This document shows positions 8,704-17,554 of a stretch of DNA of 64,000 nt, in pieces. Source of the DNA: Halomonas cerina (GTDB taxonomy: Bacteria; Pseudomonadota; Gammaproteobacteria; Pseudomonadales; Halomonadaceae). The stretch spans positions 124,001-188,000 of the forward strand of contig NZ_JACHXP010000005.1 in NCBI RefSeq assembly GCF_014192215.1, given 5' to 3'. The notes under the pieces were generated by a model. It was not told the DNA's origin. It worked only from the letters and a program-made list of their open reading frames with translations, and ran no database searches. A program made the translations under genes and the position numbers. The first letter of the stretch is position 1; every line of letters starts with the position of its first letter.

Positions 8704-9135
8704 ATGGCCACTGCACAGATCACTCGCACCGCCTCCTGGTGGGAACGCCTGACCGAACGCTGCTATGCCACTTCCACTCCTCAGCTGGTGCGTGACGTCC
8801 AGCATGAAGCAGGCTCTACCTATCATGCACTGCTCCATGACCTGGAGAGCCCCCTCGAGTCTGGCTTCGAGCGCGAGATGGCGCGACAGCTGGCGGCGGG
8901 TCAGCCGACCGACTTCGTACCGGCTGGGACCCTGATGCCGGTCATGATGCAGCGCTTCGGCCTGCAGGATGCAGAGGTGGCTGCGGATCCGGGATACAAC
9001 GCGATGCGTAAGACCTGCAATGCCTGTCCGGTGGTTGGGCAATGCTGGAAGGCCATGCGCGCCGGTGCCGACGTCGAGGAATGTCGCGGCTTCTGCCCCA
9101 ACGCCAAGGCGTTCGACAGCCTCGCCGCAGGGTGA
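8704..9135 (+). CDS. small Cys-rich protein, DUF6455-like (paralogue of 30103–30489)
   Basis: 143-residue soluble protein. Its C-terminal third carries five Cys in the pattern CNACPVVGQCW, then CRGFCPNAKAF, which looks like a metal or Fe-S binding site. The N-terminal part is helical with no recognised motif; TLMPVMMQRFG is shared with the paralogue in the form VLMPAMMKTFK. I recall this Cys pattern from the DUF6455 family, whose function is unknown. GGGAG lies 7 nt before the ATG, and an FNR-type box lies upstream. It stands alone between pyrB and the LuxR regulator. Regulation by oxygen or nitrogen oxides is inferred from the box. Confidence 0.75.
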   Translation: MATAQITRTASWWERLTERCYATSTPQLVRDVQHEAGSTYHALLHDLESPLESGFEREMARQLAAGQPTDFVPAGTLMPVMMQRFGLQDAEVAADPGYNAMRKTCNACPVVGQCWKAMRAGADVEECRGFCPNAKAFDSLAAG

Positions 9136-9197
9136 GGTCATCCGGGGGAAGGCGTCATCGGGCCCTGGCCATGTGCCGGGGCTTTTCCTTTCCGAGG

Positions 9198-10034
9198 CTA
9201 TCCCTTCCGACACAGCGCCACCAGCCGTGCCTTGGAGCGAACGCCGAGCTTGGCGTAGGCGCGCTTGCGATAGGTCTCGGCGGTGGAGAGAGCGATATCG
9301 AGCTCGGCGGCGGCGGTCTTGAGGGTGTGGCCACGCAGCAGGGAGAGGCAGAGCTGGCGTTCCCGCGCGGAGAGCGGCGCCAGCACCTCGGCCTCTTCGT
9401 GGCTGGCGGGCAGGGCGGCCGGACGGGCTTGGCGATAATGGCGCCGTATCAGGCTGGCCAGGAGCGGCATCAGGGCCTCCAGCCGCGCCAGGTCCAGGGG
9501 CCTGAAAGGGCCGCGCCCGAGGTCACGGTAGAGGTTCAGGTAGTAGACGGTTGCGCCGGCGGGGATCACCACCGAGACCTTGTCGGCTAGGTCGGGGAAG
9601 GCGAAAAGGTTGCTGCGGTAGGCCGGTGACATGTCCTCGGTCGGCATGGGCATCAGTTCGGCGCTTGCCTGCTCTGTGCTTGCCTCGAGCAGCTGGCGCA
9701 GCCGGGGATAGTTGGGGTCCTGGCGGAACAGCCCGCCGGCGTAGAGGCCGGCAAGACGCCCGGCCACCTTGGGGTAGCGCGGGTTGTCCACCAGCAGGGA
9801 CTCCATGGTGTCGCGTCCCGAGTAGGCGAAGAGAATGCACTGCTCGATGCCCACGCCCTGACGCAGCAGCGCGATCAGAGGGTCGTCGAAACGTTGCGTG
9901 CCCAGGTGCGTCACGCACTCGGCCAGGGTGGCCAGCAGCCCCGGCCAGTCCGGGGGAGCCTTCCGCGGGAAACCTGTCGCCATCCGGGTTGCTACCATCG
10001 TCGTAGGGAGTGTGCCATCTGTCCCGGCTTTCAT
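9198..10034 (-). CDS. LuxR-family transcriptional regulator
   Basis: 278-residue protein with a C-terminal LuxR-type helix-turn-helix (LSARERQLCLSLLRGHTLKTAAAELDIALSTAETYRKR region, about residues 217–255) and an N-terminal sensor domain of unrecognised type. It has no receiver Asp and no transmembrane helix. It is divergent from the FAD hydroxylase gene at 10114, so it probably regulates that gene pair. The start is uncertain: in-frame ATGs at 10034, 9998 and 9983 all lack a clear ribosome-binding site. Confidence 0.8.
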   Translation of the reverse strand: MKAGTDGTLPTTMVATRMATGFPRKAPPDWPGLLATLAECVTHLGTQRFDDPLIALLRQGVGIEQCILFAYSGRDTMESLLVDNPRYPKVAGRLAGLYAGGLFRQDPNYPRLRQLLEASTEQASAELMPMPTEDMSPAYRSNLFAFPDLADKVSVVIPAGATVYYLNLYRDLGRGPFRPLDLARLEALMPLLASLIRRHYRQARPAALPASHEEAEVLAPLSARERQLCLSLLRGHTLKTAAAELDIALSTAETYRKRAYAKLGVRSKARLVALCRKG

Positions 10035-10113
10035 GGGACAGGGTGCGGCTCGATACAGGGATAACCTGCTCGCACGTCAGACCACAACCCTGAATTCCTG
10101 GCAGGAGGTGCCC

Positions 10114-11793
10114 ATGCGACCCGCCGGACGCGCCGAGACCGATTCGCTCTACTTCGATTATCCGCATTTTCCCTTCGTTCGTCCTCCCGAGCTGGAGGGC
10201 CAGGCGGTTCGCCACCGGGTGGCCATCGTGGGTGCCGGGCCGGTGGGCGTGACCGCCGCCCTGGAGCTGGCCCGCCATGGCATCGTCTCGGTGGTGCTGG
10301 ACGACAAGGCCACCGTCAACGATGGCTCACGGGCGATCTGCATCTCACGCCACAGCCTGGAGATCCTCCAGCAGCTCGGCGTCGATGCGCCCTTCGAGGA
10401 GAAGGGGCTGGGCTGGACCCAGGGCCGCACCTACTTCCGCGACCGCGAGATCTACCGCTTCCAGATGCCGCACTCCGACCAGGAGCGCTTCTACCCGATG
10501 TATAACCTGCAGCAGCAGTACATCGAGCAGTTCCTGATCGACCAGGCCACCGAGAGCGCGCTTGTCGAGATGCGCTGGCAGAGTGCCGTGACCGGGGTGA
10601 GTCAGGATGATGGCGGTGTCACCCTGGAAGTGAGCACCCCCGAAGGCGACTATCGGCTCGAGGCCGATTACCTGCTAGCCGCCGATGGTGCGCGCAGCGT
10701 GGTGCGCAAGGCCTTCGACCTCTCGCTGCATGGGGAGGCCTATGAAGGCCGCTATGTGATCGCCGATGTGCGCCTCAGGTCCGACTTTCCCACCGAGCGC
10801 CGCGCCTTCTTTCATTCCCATGCGCTGCCCGATACCACCATCCTGGTCCACAAGCAGCCCGATGATATCTGGCGCATCGACTACCAGCTCGGCCCCGGTG
10901 AGGACCCCGAGCAGGCGGTCGAGGAGGCCACTATCCGTGAACGGGTCGAGCTGATCGTGCGCGAGGTGATGCAGGAGAGCGGCGACTGGGAGCTGGAGTG
11001 GTGGAGCCTCTACAAGGCCCACACCCTGGCGCTGGATGACTATCGGCATGGCCGCGTGCTGTTCATCGGCGACAGCGCCCACCTGGTGCCGATCTTCGGC
11101 GTGCGGGGCCTCAACAACGGCCTGGCGGATGCCGCCAATGCCGGCTGGAAGCTGGCCTGCGTGCTCAACGGCCAGGCCCCGGACGCGCTGCTCGACAGCT
11201 ATAGCCCCGAGCGCCGTGGCGCGACCCTGGACGTGTTCGCCAATGCCGGCAAGAGTACGCGCTTCATGACCCCGCCGACCCGAGGCTATGCGCTGATGCG
11301 CGACGCGGCCCTGGCGCTGGCCTTTCACAACGACTACGCCAGTGGCTTCGCCAACCCGCGACAGGTCACCCCCTACACCTATGCCGACAGCCCGCTGACC
11401 CTGGCCGACGATGCCGCCTTCGAGGCCGGGCCGATTCCCGGCGCGCCCTTGATCAATCGCCGCCTGGGCGATAACGATTTCCTGCTCGACCACCTGGGCA
11501 CCGGCTTCAACCTGCTGCACTTCAGCGAGAAAGGCGAGGTCGAACCGGCGCTGCAACAACGCATCGCGGCGCTTCAGGCACAAGGCAACGACCTCACCCT
11601 GCTGCGCGTGACCTGTGCGCCGGGCGCCGAGGGCGCGCTGGTCGACCCCGATGGCCGCCTGTTCGCCGGCTATGGCGCCGAACCCGGCACGGCCTACCTG
11701 GCGCGCCCCGATCGCCACGTGGCCGCCCGTTGGAAGACGCTCGAGTCCGCCGCCCTCGACCATGCCCTGACAATCGCCCTGGGAGGAGAATGA
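10114..11793 (+). CDS. FAD-dependent aromatic hydroxylase (MhaA-like / PheA-TfdB family)
   Basis: 559-residue class A flavoprotein monooxygenase. It shows the dinucleotide motif VAIVGAGPVGVTAALELARHG (about residues 41–60), the DG motif in YLLAADGARSVVRK and the second FAD motif RVLFIGDSAHLVPIFGVRGLNNGLADA. It should hydroxylate a phenolic ring with NAD(P)H and O2. The next gene encodes a DUF2783-like small protein, the pairing of 3-hydroxyphenylacetate 6-hydroxylase MhaAB of Pseudomonas putida; the substrate here is therefore inferred, not shown. GCAGGAGGTG lies just before the ATG. It is paralogous to the flavoprotein at 20191–21903. Confidence 0.8.
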   Translation: MRPAGRAETDSLYFDYPHFPFVRPPELEGQAVRHRVAIVGAGPVGVTAALELARHGIVSVVLDDKATVNDGSRAICISRHSLEILQQLGVDAPFEEKGLGWTQGRTYFRDREIYRFQMPHSDQERFYPMYNLQQQYIEQFLIDQATESALVEMRWQSAVTGVSQDDGGVTLEVSTPEGDYRLEADYLLAADGARSVVRKAFDLSLHGEAYEGRYVIADVRLRSDFPTERRAFFHSHALPDTTILVHKQPDDIWRIDYQLGPGEDPEQAVEEATIRERVELIVREVMQESGDWELEWWSLYKAHTLALDDYRHGRVLFIGDSAHLVPIFGVRGLNNGLADAANAGWKLACVLNGQAPDALLDSYSPERRGATLDVFANAGKSTRFMTPPTRGYALMRDAALALAFHNDYASGFANPRQVTPYTYADSPLTLADDAAFEAGPIPGAPLINRRLGDNDFLLDHLGTGFNLLHFSEKGEVEPALQQRIAALQAQGNDLTLLRVTCAPGAEGALVDPDGRLFAGYGAEPGTAYLARPDRHVAARWKTLESAALDHALTIALGGE

Positions 11794-11795
11794 TC

Positions 11796-11996
11796 ATGAC
11801 CGCACCGACACTGCCCTTTGCCGACTTGGAGCGGGTCTACGAGCGCCTGGCCGAGACCCTCGACACCCTGCCCGAGGCGCAGGAGAGTCACTTCCTCGCC
11901 CAGCTGGCCCTGGCCCTGGCCCACCGCGTGCCCGACGCCGATCGGGTGATGGCCGCCATCGAGGAGGCTCGGGAAGGTGCCAGCATCGGTTCATGA
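11796..11996 (+). CDS. DUF2783-like small partner of the FAD hydroxylase
   Basis: 66-residue acidic, helical protein. FADLERVYERLAETL and FLAQLALALAHRV align with the small protein at 19965–20204, and both genes follow the same type of flavoprotein gene. A coupling or accessory role such as that of MhaB in P. putida is inferred. The ATG at 11796 has GGGAGGAG 7 nt upstream; an ATG at 11790 that overlaps the hydroxylase stop is too close to that site. Confidence 0.7.
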   Translation: MTAPTLPFADLERVYERLAETLDTLPEAQESHFLAQLALALAHRVPDADRVMAAIEEAREGASIGS

Positions 11997-12000
11997 GAGT

Positions 12001-12141
12001 GGCTCCCGACGCGATCGCAATCGTCATGATGCGTGAGATGCCGTCGTGGAATTGGCCGACCAAAGCACCCCCCAGGGCGGCGATGGTCATCTGCAGGAAG
12101 CCGAACAGCGACGAGGCCGAACCGACGCACTGGGGGTTCGG
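12001..12141 (-). pseudogene. decayed 3' fragment of a Bcr/CflA exporter gene
   Basis: On the minus strand this reads NPQCVGSASSLFGFLQ, then MTIAALGGALVGQFHDG, matching the C-terminal part of the exporter encoded at 15590–16810. Nucleotides 12031–12141 align with 15704–15814 with about 12 mismatches in roughly 111–121 positions (about 90% identity by eye). There is no start and no remainder of the gene. The copy is in the same orientation as the intact gene, so the pair forms a diverged direct repeat around the intervening cassette. Confidence 0.8.
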
Positions 12142-12158
12142 CCCTGCAGCCTTCTCCC

Positions 12159-13067
12159 TTAGTCGAACTGGTCCCAGTAGGGGGGATCGCCGAAATAGCC
12201 ATCCAGGAAGTCGACAAAACAGCGCACCTTGCTCGCCAGCAGCTGACGGTGGGCGTACACCGCATAGAGGGACATCGGCTCGGGCTCGTGCTCCGGCAGG
12301 ATGACCCGCAGTTTTCCCGCCTTGATCGCGGCGCTCGAAATGAAGGTGGGCTGCAGGGCGATGCCGGCACCGGCGATGGCGGCTTCGATCAGCACATCGC
12401 CGTTGTTGCTGACCATCTCACCGCTTTGGTGCTGGCCACGGCCTGGCAACCATCGCAATACCGACTCGCCGGCCTCTTGTTCCATGTAGCTGTAGCGCAG
12501 GTAGCGATGCGCCTTGAGGTCTTCCGGATGCCGGGGCGTACCGTGCTGCTTTAGGTACGCGGGCGAGGCGCACATCACCAGGCGTACCGGCGCGATCCGC
12601 TTGGCGATCAACGAGGAGCTCTTCAGATGGCCGATGCGTAGCGCGATATCGAAGCCCTCTTCGACGATGTCAACCTTGCGGTCGTTCAGCTGCAGGTCGA
12701 TGCCGACGGCGGGGTGGGCGCGCTGAAACTCACTCAGCAGCGGGGCCAGGTGGCGGATGGCGAAGGACACCGGCGCACTGATCCGCAGCCGGCCCCGGGC
12801 CTGGGTCTGCAGGTCGCCGAGCTGGTGTTCCATATCCTCGATATCGTGGAGTACCTCTTGGGCGCGCTGCTGATAGTAGGTGCCCGCTTCGGTCAGGTGT
12901 AGCGTGCGGGTGGTGCGGTTGAGCAGTCGCACCCCCAGGTGCTGCTCGAGCTGGGCAACGTATTTGCTGGCCAGCTGGGGGGAGAGCTCCAGCCGCTCGG
13001 CGGCACGGGTAAAGCTGCCTTCGCTCACGACCGTGACGAAGGCGCGCATGGCATCGAGTCGGTCCAT
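12159..13067 (-). CDS. LysR-family transcriptional regulator
   Basis: 302-residue LysR protein. The N-terminal winged helix is MDRLDAMRAFVTVVSEGSFT, then AAERLELSPQLASKYVAQLE, and the effector-binding domain begins near residue 90 (LRISAPVSFAIRHLAPLL). It belongs to the subgroup often found beside quinone- or drug-responsive genes. It is divergent from doxX; the gap contains GGTGAT…ATCACC and an imperfect ATCAAC…GTTGTT repeat that could be operator elements. The probable role is control of the doxX–GST–dioxygenase genes. Confidence 0.88.
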   Translation of the reverse strand: MDRLDAMRAFVTVVSEGSFTRAAERLELSPQLASKYVAQLEQHLGVRLLNRTTRTLHLTEAGTYYQQRAQEVLHDIEDMEHQLGDLQTQARGRLRISAPVSFAIRHLAPLLSEFQRAHPAVGIDLQLNDRKVDIVEEGFDIALRIGHLKSSSLIAKRIAPVRLVMCASPAYLKQHGTPRHPEDLKAHRYLRYSYMEQEAGESVLRWLPGRGQHQSGEMVSNNGDVLIEAAIAGAGIALQPTFISSAAIKAGKLRVILPEHEPEPMSLYAVYAHRQLLASKVRCFVDFLDGYFGDPPYWDQFD

Positions 13068-13230
13068 CGGGCACTCCAGGGGGTATGGTTACCCATACTA
13101 TCAACGATTAGTTGTTAATAAGCCAATGATTGCCACCTTAGTCTCTTTGTTTGGTGATAGTAGAGTGGCGTCATCACCCGGGGGAGGGCCCTCGGGACAC
13201 CACCCTAGAGAAAGCATCGAGGTAACGATC

Positions 13231-13713
13231 ATGAATACCCAATTTGTACAGACCCTGTTTCGTTCTAGCGGCGGCTATGCCGCCCTGGTCCTGCGGGTGC
13301 CGGTGGGGCTGATCCTGGCCGCCCACGGCGCACAGAAGCTGTTTGGCTGGTTCGGTGGCTATGGCTTAGAAGGCACCGCGCAGTGGCTGGCAAGCATCGG
13401 CCTTGCGCCGGGCACCCTGATGGCGCTGCTGGCCGGTGGCGCCGAGTTCTTTGGCGGGCTGGCGCTGGTGCTGGGCCTGCTGACCCGTCCGGCGGCGCTG
13501 GTGTCGGCCGTTACTATGCTGGTGGCGATCTTCGCGGTGCATATCGGCAACGGCCTGTTCATGGCCAACAACGGTTACGAGTACGCCTTGACCCTGTTTG
13601 TCGCCGCGGCGGCCCTGGCGATTCAGGGCGGTGGGCGCTTCGCGCTGGATAACCTGCTGCTCGAGCGTTTAGGGAATGCCGGGTACGGCCAGAGCGCGGT
13701 CGCAGGCAAGTAA
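13231..13713 (+). CDS. DoxX-family membrane protein
   Basis: 160-residue inner-membrane protein with four predicted helices. The family sequence RVPVGLILAAHGAQKLFGWF and the later LLAGGAEFFGGLALVLGLLT are typical of DoxX/YqjF proteins. The exact function is unknown; members are linked to thiol and redox homeostasis. It heads a run with a glutathionyl-hydroquinone reductase and a LigB-type dioxygenase, which suggests a part in coping with quinones. The ATG at 13231 is preceded by GAGGTAACGATC. Confidence 0.88.
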   Translation: MNTQFVQTLFRSSGGYAALVLRVPVGLILAAHGAQKLFGWFGGYGLEGTAQWLASIGLAPGTLMALLAGGAEFFGGLALVLGLLTRPAALVSAVTMLVAIFAVHIGNGLFMANNGYEYALTLFVAAAALAIQGGGRFALDNLLLERLGNAGYGQSAVAGK

Positions 13714-13795
13714 GCGGGCGCATCAAGCCGCCGAAAGTGACTGACAGGCACGCCCCCTCCTTGGGGGCGCGCCCCTACAACACGAGGAGTGGATC

Positions 13796-14743
13796 ATGCT
13801 GGTAAACGGTGTCTGGCAGGAGAACTGGCAGCCGGTGCAGGCGCAGGATGAGCAGGGGCGGTTTATTCGCCAGACCTCGTCGTTTCGGAACTGGATCACG
13901 CCGGACGGTGCCCCGGGCCCCACCGGTGAGGGGGGCTTCAAGGCAGAAGCCGAGCGCTACCATCTCTACGTCGCCTACATCTGCCCCTGGGCCTCGCGAA
14001 CGCTGATGGTTCGCGCGCTGAAAGGCTTGCAGGACGTGATCGACGTCACGGTCGTCAATCCCCGGCTGACCGACCAGGGCTGGCAGTTCGGCGGCTACCC
14101 GGGCGCCGACGAGGACACGCTGAACGGCGCGCGCTACCTGCATGAGTTGTACACGCGTGCCGATCCGCAGATCTCCGGTCGCGCCACGGTGCCGGTGCTC
14201 TGGGACACGCAGACCGGGACCATCGTCAACAACGAGTCCGCGGATATCGTGCGGATGCTGAACGGCGCCTTCGCCGGCATCGTGGACCAGGGGCCGGACC
14301 TCTATCCACAAGACCTCGCCGGCGAGATCGAGGCCCTGAACGCCTATCTCTACACCGACCTGAACAACGGGGTGTACCAGGCCGGCTTCGCCTCCAGCCA
14401 GCAGGCCTATGAGGAGGCGTACGGCAAGGTGTTTGCGGCGCTGGATGAGCTGGAATCCCGGCTGGCCGATGGGCGAGCCTATCTGTTCGGCGAGCGCCTG
14501 ACGGAAACCGATCTGCGCCTGTTCGTGACCTTGGTGCGCTTCGATGTCGCCTACCACGGGCTATTCAAGTGCAACCGCAACACGCTGCGCGCCATGCCGG
14601 GCCTGCATGCCTATCTGCACAGGATACTGGCGCTCGAGGGTATCGCCGAGACCGTGCGCCTCGACCATATCAAGGCAGGGTATTATTCCATCAAGGCCCT
14701 GAACCCCAGTGGCATCGTGCCGGCCGGGCCCGGCGAGATCTGA
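13796..14743 (+). CDS. glutathionyl-hydroquinone reductase (xi-class GST, YqjG/PcpF type)
   Basis: 315-residue cytosolic enzyme. The N-terminal thioredoxin-like domain has the xi-class active-site motif CPWA (in YICPWASRTLMVRAL, about residue 63). The conserved VPVLWDTQTGTIVNNESADI follows, and the C-terminal half is the helical GST domain. It should reduce glutathionyl-hydroquinones to hydroquinones with glutathione, rescuing adducts formed by reactive quinones. It lies between doxX and the LigB-type dioxygenase gene on the same strand. A GAGGA ribosome-binding site precedes the ATG. Confidence 0.9.
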   Translation: MLVNGVWQENWQPVQAQDEQGRFIRQTSSFRNWITPDGAPGPTGEGGFKAEAERYHLYVAYICPWASRTLMVRALKGLQDVIDVTVVNPRLTDQGWQFGGYPGADEDTLNGARYLHELYTRADPQISGRATVPVLWDTQTGTIVNNESADIVRMLNGAFAGIVDQGPDLYPQDLAGEIEALNAYLYTDLNNGVYQAGFASSQQAYEEAYGKVFAALDELESRLADGRAYLFGERLTETDLRLFVTLVRFDVAYHGLFKCNRNTLRAMPGLHAYLHRILALEGIAETVRLDHIKAGYYSIKALNPSGIVPAGPGEI

Positions 14744-14765
14744 GGTGAACCAAGGAGCGAGCGCC

Positions 14766-15575
14766 ATGACCACCACGACCGATGTGCTCTTCATCTCCCA
14801 TGGCGGCGGCCCGATGCCGCTGCTGGGGGACCCGGACCACCGCGAAATGGTAAAGCGGCTCACCGAGATCGCCAGCCAGCTGCGCAAGCCCTCCGCCATC
14901 CTGGTCATCAGCGCCCACTGGGAGGAAGCGGTACCGACGATCACCTCGGGCGCCAACCCGCCGCTGATCTACGATTACTCTGGCTTTCCGCCCGAGTCCT
15001 ACGACATCGAGTATCCCTGCCCGGGTGAGCCGGCGCTGGCGCGGCAGATCCATCAGGCGCTGGAGCAGGCCGGTATCTCGGCGCGACTCGATGATCGGCG
15101 GGGCTTCGATCACGGTACCTTCGTGCCGCTCAAGCTGATGTACCCGAAGGCGGATATTCCGTGCGTGCAACTGTCACTGGTCAACAGCCTGGATGCGGCG
15201 ACGCACCTGGCGATGGGCCGGGCGTTGCAGGTCTTGGACGTCGATGACCTGCTGGTGATCGGGTCCGGCTTCTCCTTCCATAACATGCAGGCGTTCTTTG
15301 CCCCCAATACCCCGGACATTCAGGCTCGCAACCAGATCTTCGAGGCTTGGCTCGAGGAGACCTGTTGCGACGTGACGATCGAGGAGGCGGAGCGAGCCGA
15401 ACGGTTGCGGCACTGGGAGCGCGCGCCCCATGCCCGTTTCTGCCATCCCCGGGAGGAGCATCTGCTGCCGCTGCATGTGTGCTATGGACTGGCGGAAAGG
15501 CCCAGCGAGACACACATTTCCGCCACGATCCTCGGGAAACAATCGGGGATGTTCTACTGGCGCATTGGCGGGTAA
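14766..15575 (+). CDS. LigB/DODA-type extradiol ring-cleavage dioxygenase (YgiD-like)
   Basis: 269-residue class III extradiol dioxygenase. SHGGGPMPLL near residue 11, VISAHWEE near residue 47 and RGFDHGTFVPLKLMYP near residue 115 supply the metal-binding histidines. Relatives include plant DOPA dioxygenase and E. coli YgiD, which open DOPA or catechol rings. The true substrate is unknown. It follows the GST gene by 22 nt, so the two are probably one transcript. Confidence 0.87.
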   Translation: MTTTTDVLFISHGGGPMPLLGDPDHREMVKRLTEIASQLRKPSAILVISAHWEEAVPTITSGANPPLIYDYSGFPPESYDIEYPCPGEPALARQIHQALEQAGISARLDDRRGFDHGTFVPLKLMYPKADIPCVQLSLVNSLDAATHLAMGRALQVLDVDDLLVIGSGFSFHNMQAFFAPNTPDIQARNQIFEAWLEETCCDVTIEEAERAERLRHWERAPHARFCHPREEHLLPLHVCYGLAERPSETHISATILGKQSGMFYWRIGG

Positions 15576-15589
15576 TCCCGTGAGCGGCC

Positions 15590-16810
15590 TCACCCCTGGC
15601 GATAGTCGGCCGGGGTGCCCTTCACGGGTGCAGAGGAACGCACCAGTCCGATGAACGCCAGCAGCGACAGCACGCCGGCCAGCCCGATGGCGATGGCCAT
15701 GGTGCGCGAGGTGCCGTCGTGGAACTGGCCGACCAAAGCACCGCCTAAGGCGGCGATAGTCATCTGCAGGAAGCCGAACAGCGACGAGGCCGAACCGGCG
15801 CACTGGGGATTCGGCGCGAGTGCACCGGCCATGCTCTGCGGCATCACGATCCCGAAGCCGACCAGGAACAGGATGTGGGGGCCGATCACCGCCCAAGGCG
15901 CATGAACGCCGGCGATCGCCAGTCCCGCCATGATGGTGCCGGCCAGGGCGCACATCAGGGTGGCCAGCAGCAGCAGGCGGTCGCGCCCCAGCCGGTGGCT
16001 GTAGCGGCCGCTGAACAGGGTGCCCGAGAAGAAGCCCGCCACGATCAGCGTAAAGCCGATGCCGTACTGGAACGGCGACAGGCCCATGTACTCGATCAGC
16101 ACGAAGGACGAGCCCGAGAGGAAGGCGAATAACCCGGCGAAGCCGCTGGCGTTGATCAGGGTATAGCCGATGAAGCTTCGCTGGGTCAGCAGCATGCGAT
16201 AGTTGGCAAGGATCACCGGGGGGGCCACCGACTGCCGGTGCTCGGGGGGCAGGGGCTCAGGCATCAACAGGACAAGAATCAGCAGCATGATCGCCGCATA
16301 GAGGGATAGCAGCAGGAACACCGACGCCCAGCCGAAGAACAGCAGTAGCCCGGCGCCCACCACCGGCGCGAGTGCCGGGGCCATGGCCATGGTGCTGGCC
16401 ATGTAGGAGAGCACCCGGGCGGCTTCGACGGGGCCGTGGATGTCGCGGACTGCGGCCCGACCCAGGACCGGACCGGCCGCCCCGCCCAGGGCCTGCAGGA
16501 AGCGACCGGCCAGCAACCATTCGACGCTGGGGGCGAAGGCACACAGCAGGCTGGCCAGCAGGAACAGGCCAAAGCCGACGATCATCACCGGCTTGCGACC
16601 GAAACGGTCGGAGACGGGGCCGACGAAGAGCTGGGCTAACGCAAACCCGGCCATATAGAGGCTCAGCGTCAGCTGGACCTGGTCGGGGCCGGTATTCAGC
16701 GCCTCGGCCATCGCCGGCATGGCCGGCAGGTACATGTCGGTAGCCAGCGGGCCCAGCGCGGTCAGGGCCGCCAGCACGCCAACCATGGCAGGGGAGGTCA
16801 ATCTCAGCAC
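15590..16810 (-). CDS. Bcr/CflA-family MFS exporter
   Basis: 406-residue, 12-helix major facilitator. LGPLATDMYLPAMPAMAEAL in helix 1 and the loop motif GPVSDRFGRKP after helix 2 are typical of the Bcr/CflA drug-exporter subgroup. The GTG at 16810 is preferred because AGGAGA lies 5 nt upstream and the length then fits the family; the open frame extends further without a signal. It is convergent with the dioxygenase gene and downstream of maiA. Its 3' end is partly duplicated at 12001–12141. Confidence 0.88.
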   Translation of the reverse strand: MLRLTSPAMVGVLAALTALGPLATDMYLPAMPAMAEALNTGPDQVQLTLSLYMAGFALAQLFVGPVSDRFGRKPVMIVGFGLFLLASLLCAFAPSVEWLLAGRFLQALGGAAGPVLGRAAVRDIHGPVEAARVLSYMASTMAMAPALAPVVGAGLLLFFGWASVFLLLSLYAAIMLLILVLLMPEPLPPEHRQSVAPPVILANYRMLLTQRSFIGYTLINASGFAGLFAFLSGSSFVLIEYMGLSPFQYGIGFTLIVAGFFSGTLFSGRYSHRLGRDRLLLLATLMCALAGTIMAGLAIAGVHAPWAVIGPHILFLVGFGIVMPQSMAGALAPNPQCAGSASSLFGFLQMTIAALGGALVGQFHDGTSRTMAIAIGLAGVLSLLAFIGLVRSSAPVKGTPADYRQG

Positions 16811-16844
16811 CGGGGTCTCCTTGACGGTGTCGGGGGCAGACACA

Positions 16845-16873
16845 AGACGGGCGCGGCCTTGCCGCGCCCGTCT
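16845..16873. terminator. strong hairpin between maiA and the MFS gene
   Basis: AGACGGGCGCGG and CCGCGCCCGTCT form a 12-bp perfect stem with a 5-nt loop. On the minus strand it is followed by TTGTGTCTG, only a weak T-tract. It probably attenuates or ends the hmg–fah–mai transcript. Confidence 0.55.
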
Positions 16874-16890
16874 CTCAGCCAGCCGGGGGC

Positions 16891-17535
16891 TCAGGGGGCA
16901 TCCGGCTGCGCCTCCGGGGCCGCCTGCTGGAAGGCAGGCAGCGCCCGGCAGTTGGCGGTAATCCGCTGAATCCGCGGGTAGGCCGAGAGGTCGCACTCGA
17001 AACGCTCGGCGTTGTAGACCTGGGGCACCAGGCAGAGATCGGCCAGGGTCGGGGCGTCACCATGACAGAACTCGCCACTCCCGGCCTCGAGCGTCAGCAT
17101 GGCCTCCAGGGCGTCGAAGCCCTCGGTGATCCAGTGCCGGTACCAGGCGGTCTTGGCCTCGTCACCGACCTTCAGCTCGTGAACCAGGTACTTGAGCACC
17201 TTGAGGTTGTTGAGCGGATGGATTTCGCTGGCTACCAGCTGGGCCAGGGCACGGACCCGGGCGCGCTCCTCCGGCGTATGGGGTAGCAGGGCGGGCGTGG
17301 GATAACGCTCCTCCAGGTACTCGCAGATCGCCAGAGACTGGGTCAGCCGTATGCCGTCGTCGGTTTCCAACAGCGGCACCAGCCCTTGGGGGTTGCGGGC
17401 GCGATAGTCGTCGCTGCGCTGCTCACCCTTGACCAGGTTGATCAGGGCCGGCTCATAAGCCAGGCCCTTGAGGTTCAGCGCGATGCGCACCCGGTAGGCG
17501 GCGGACGAGCGAAAATAGCCATAGAGTGTCGTCAT
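16891..17535 (-). CDS. maiA: maleylacetoacetate isomerase (zeta-class GST)
   Basis: 214-residue glutathione-dependent enzyme that isomerises maleylacetoacetate to fumarylacetoacetate in homogentisate breakdown. The zeta-class motif SSAAYRVRIALNLKG is at the N-terminus, with NPQGLVPLLE and LTQSLAICEYLEE after it. The gene follows fahA by about 20 bp on the same strand and precedes the MFS gene, which fits its place as step two of the hmgA–maiA–fahA pathway. Confidence 0.94.
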   Translation of the reverse strand: MTTLYGYFRSSAAYRVRIALNLKGLAYEPALINLVKGEQRSDDYRARNPQGLVPLLETDDGIRLTQSLAICEYLEERYPTPALLPHTPEERARVRALAQLVASEIHPLNNLKVLKYLVHELKVGDEAKTAWYRHWITEGFDALEAMLTLEAGSGEFCHGDAPTLADLCLVPQVYNAERFECDLSAYPRIQRITANCRALPAFQQAAPEAQPDAP

Positions 17536-17554
17536 GGGCCTGCCTCCTCGCGTT

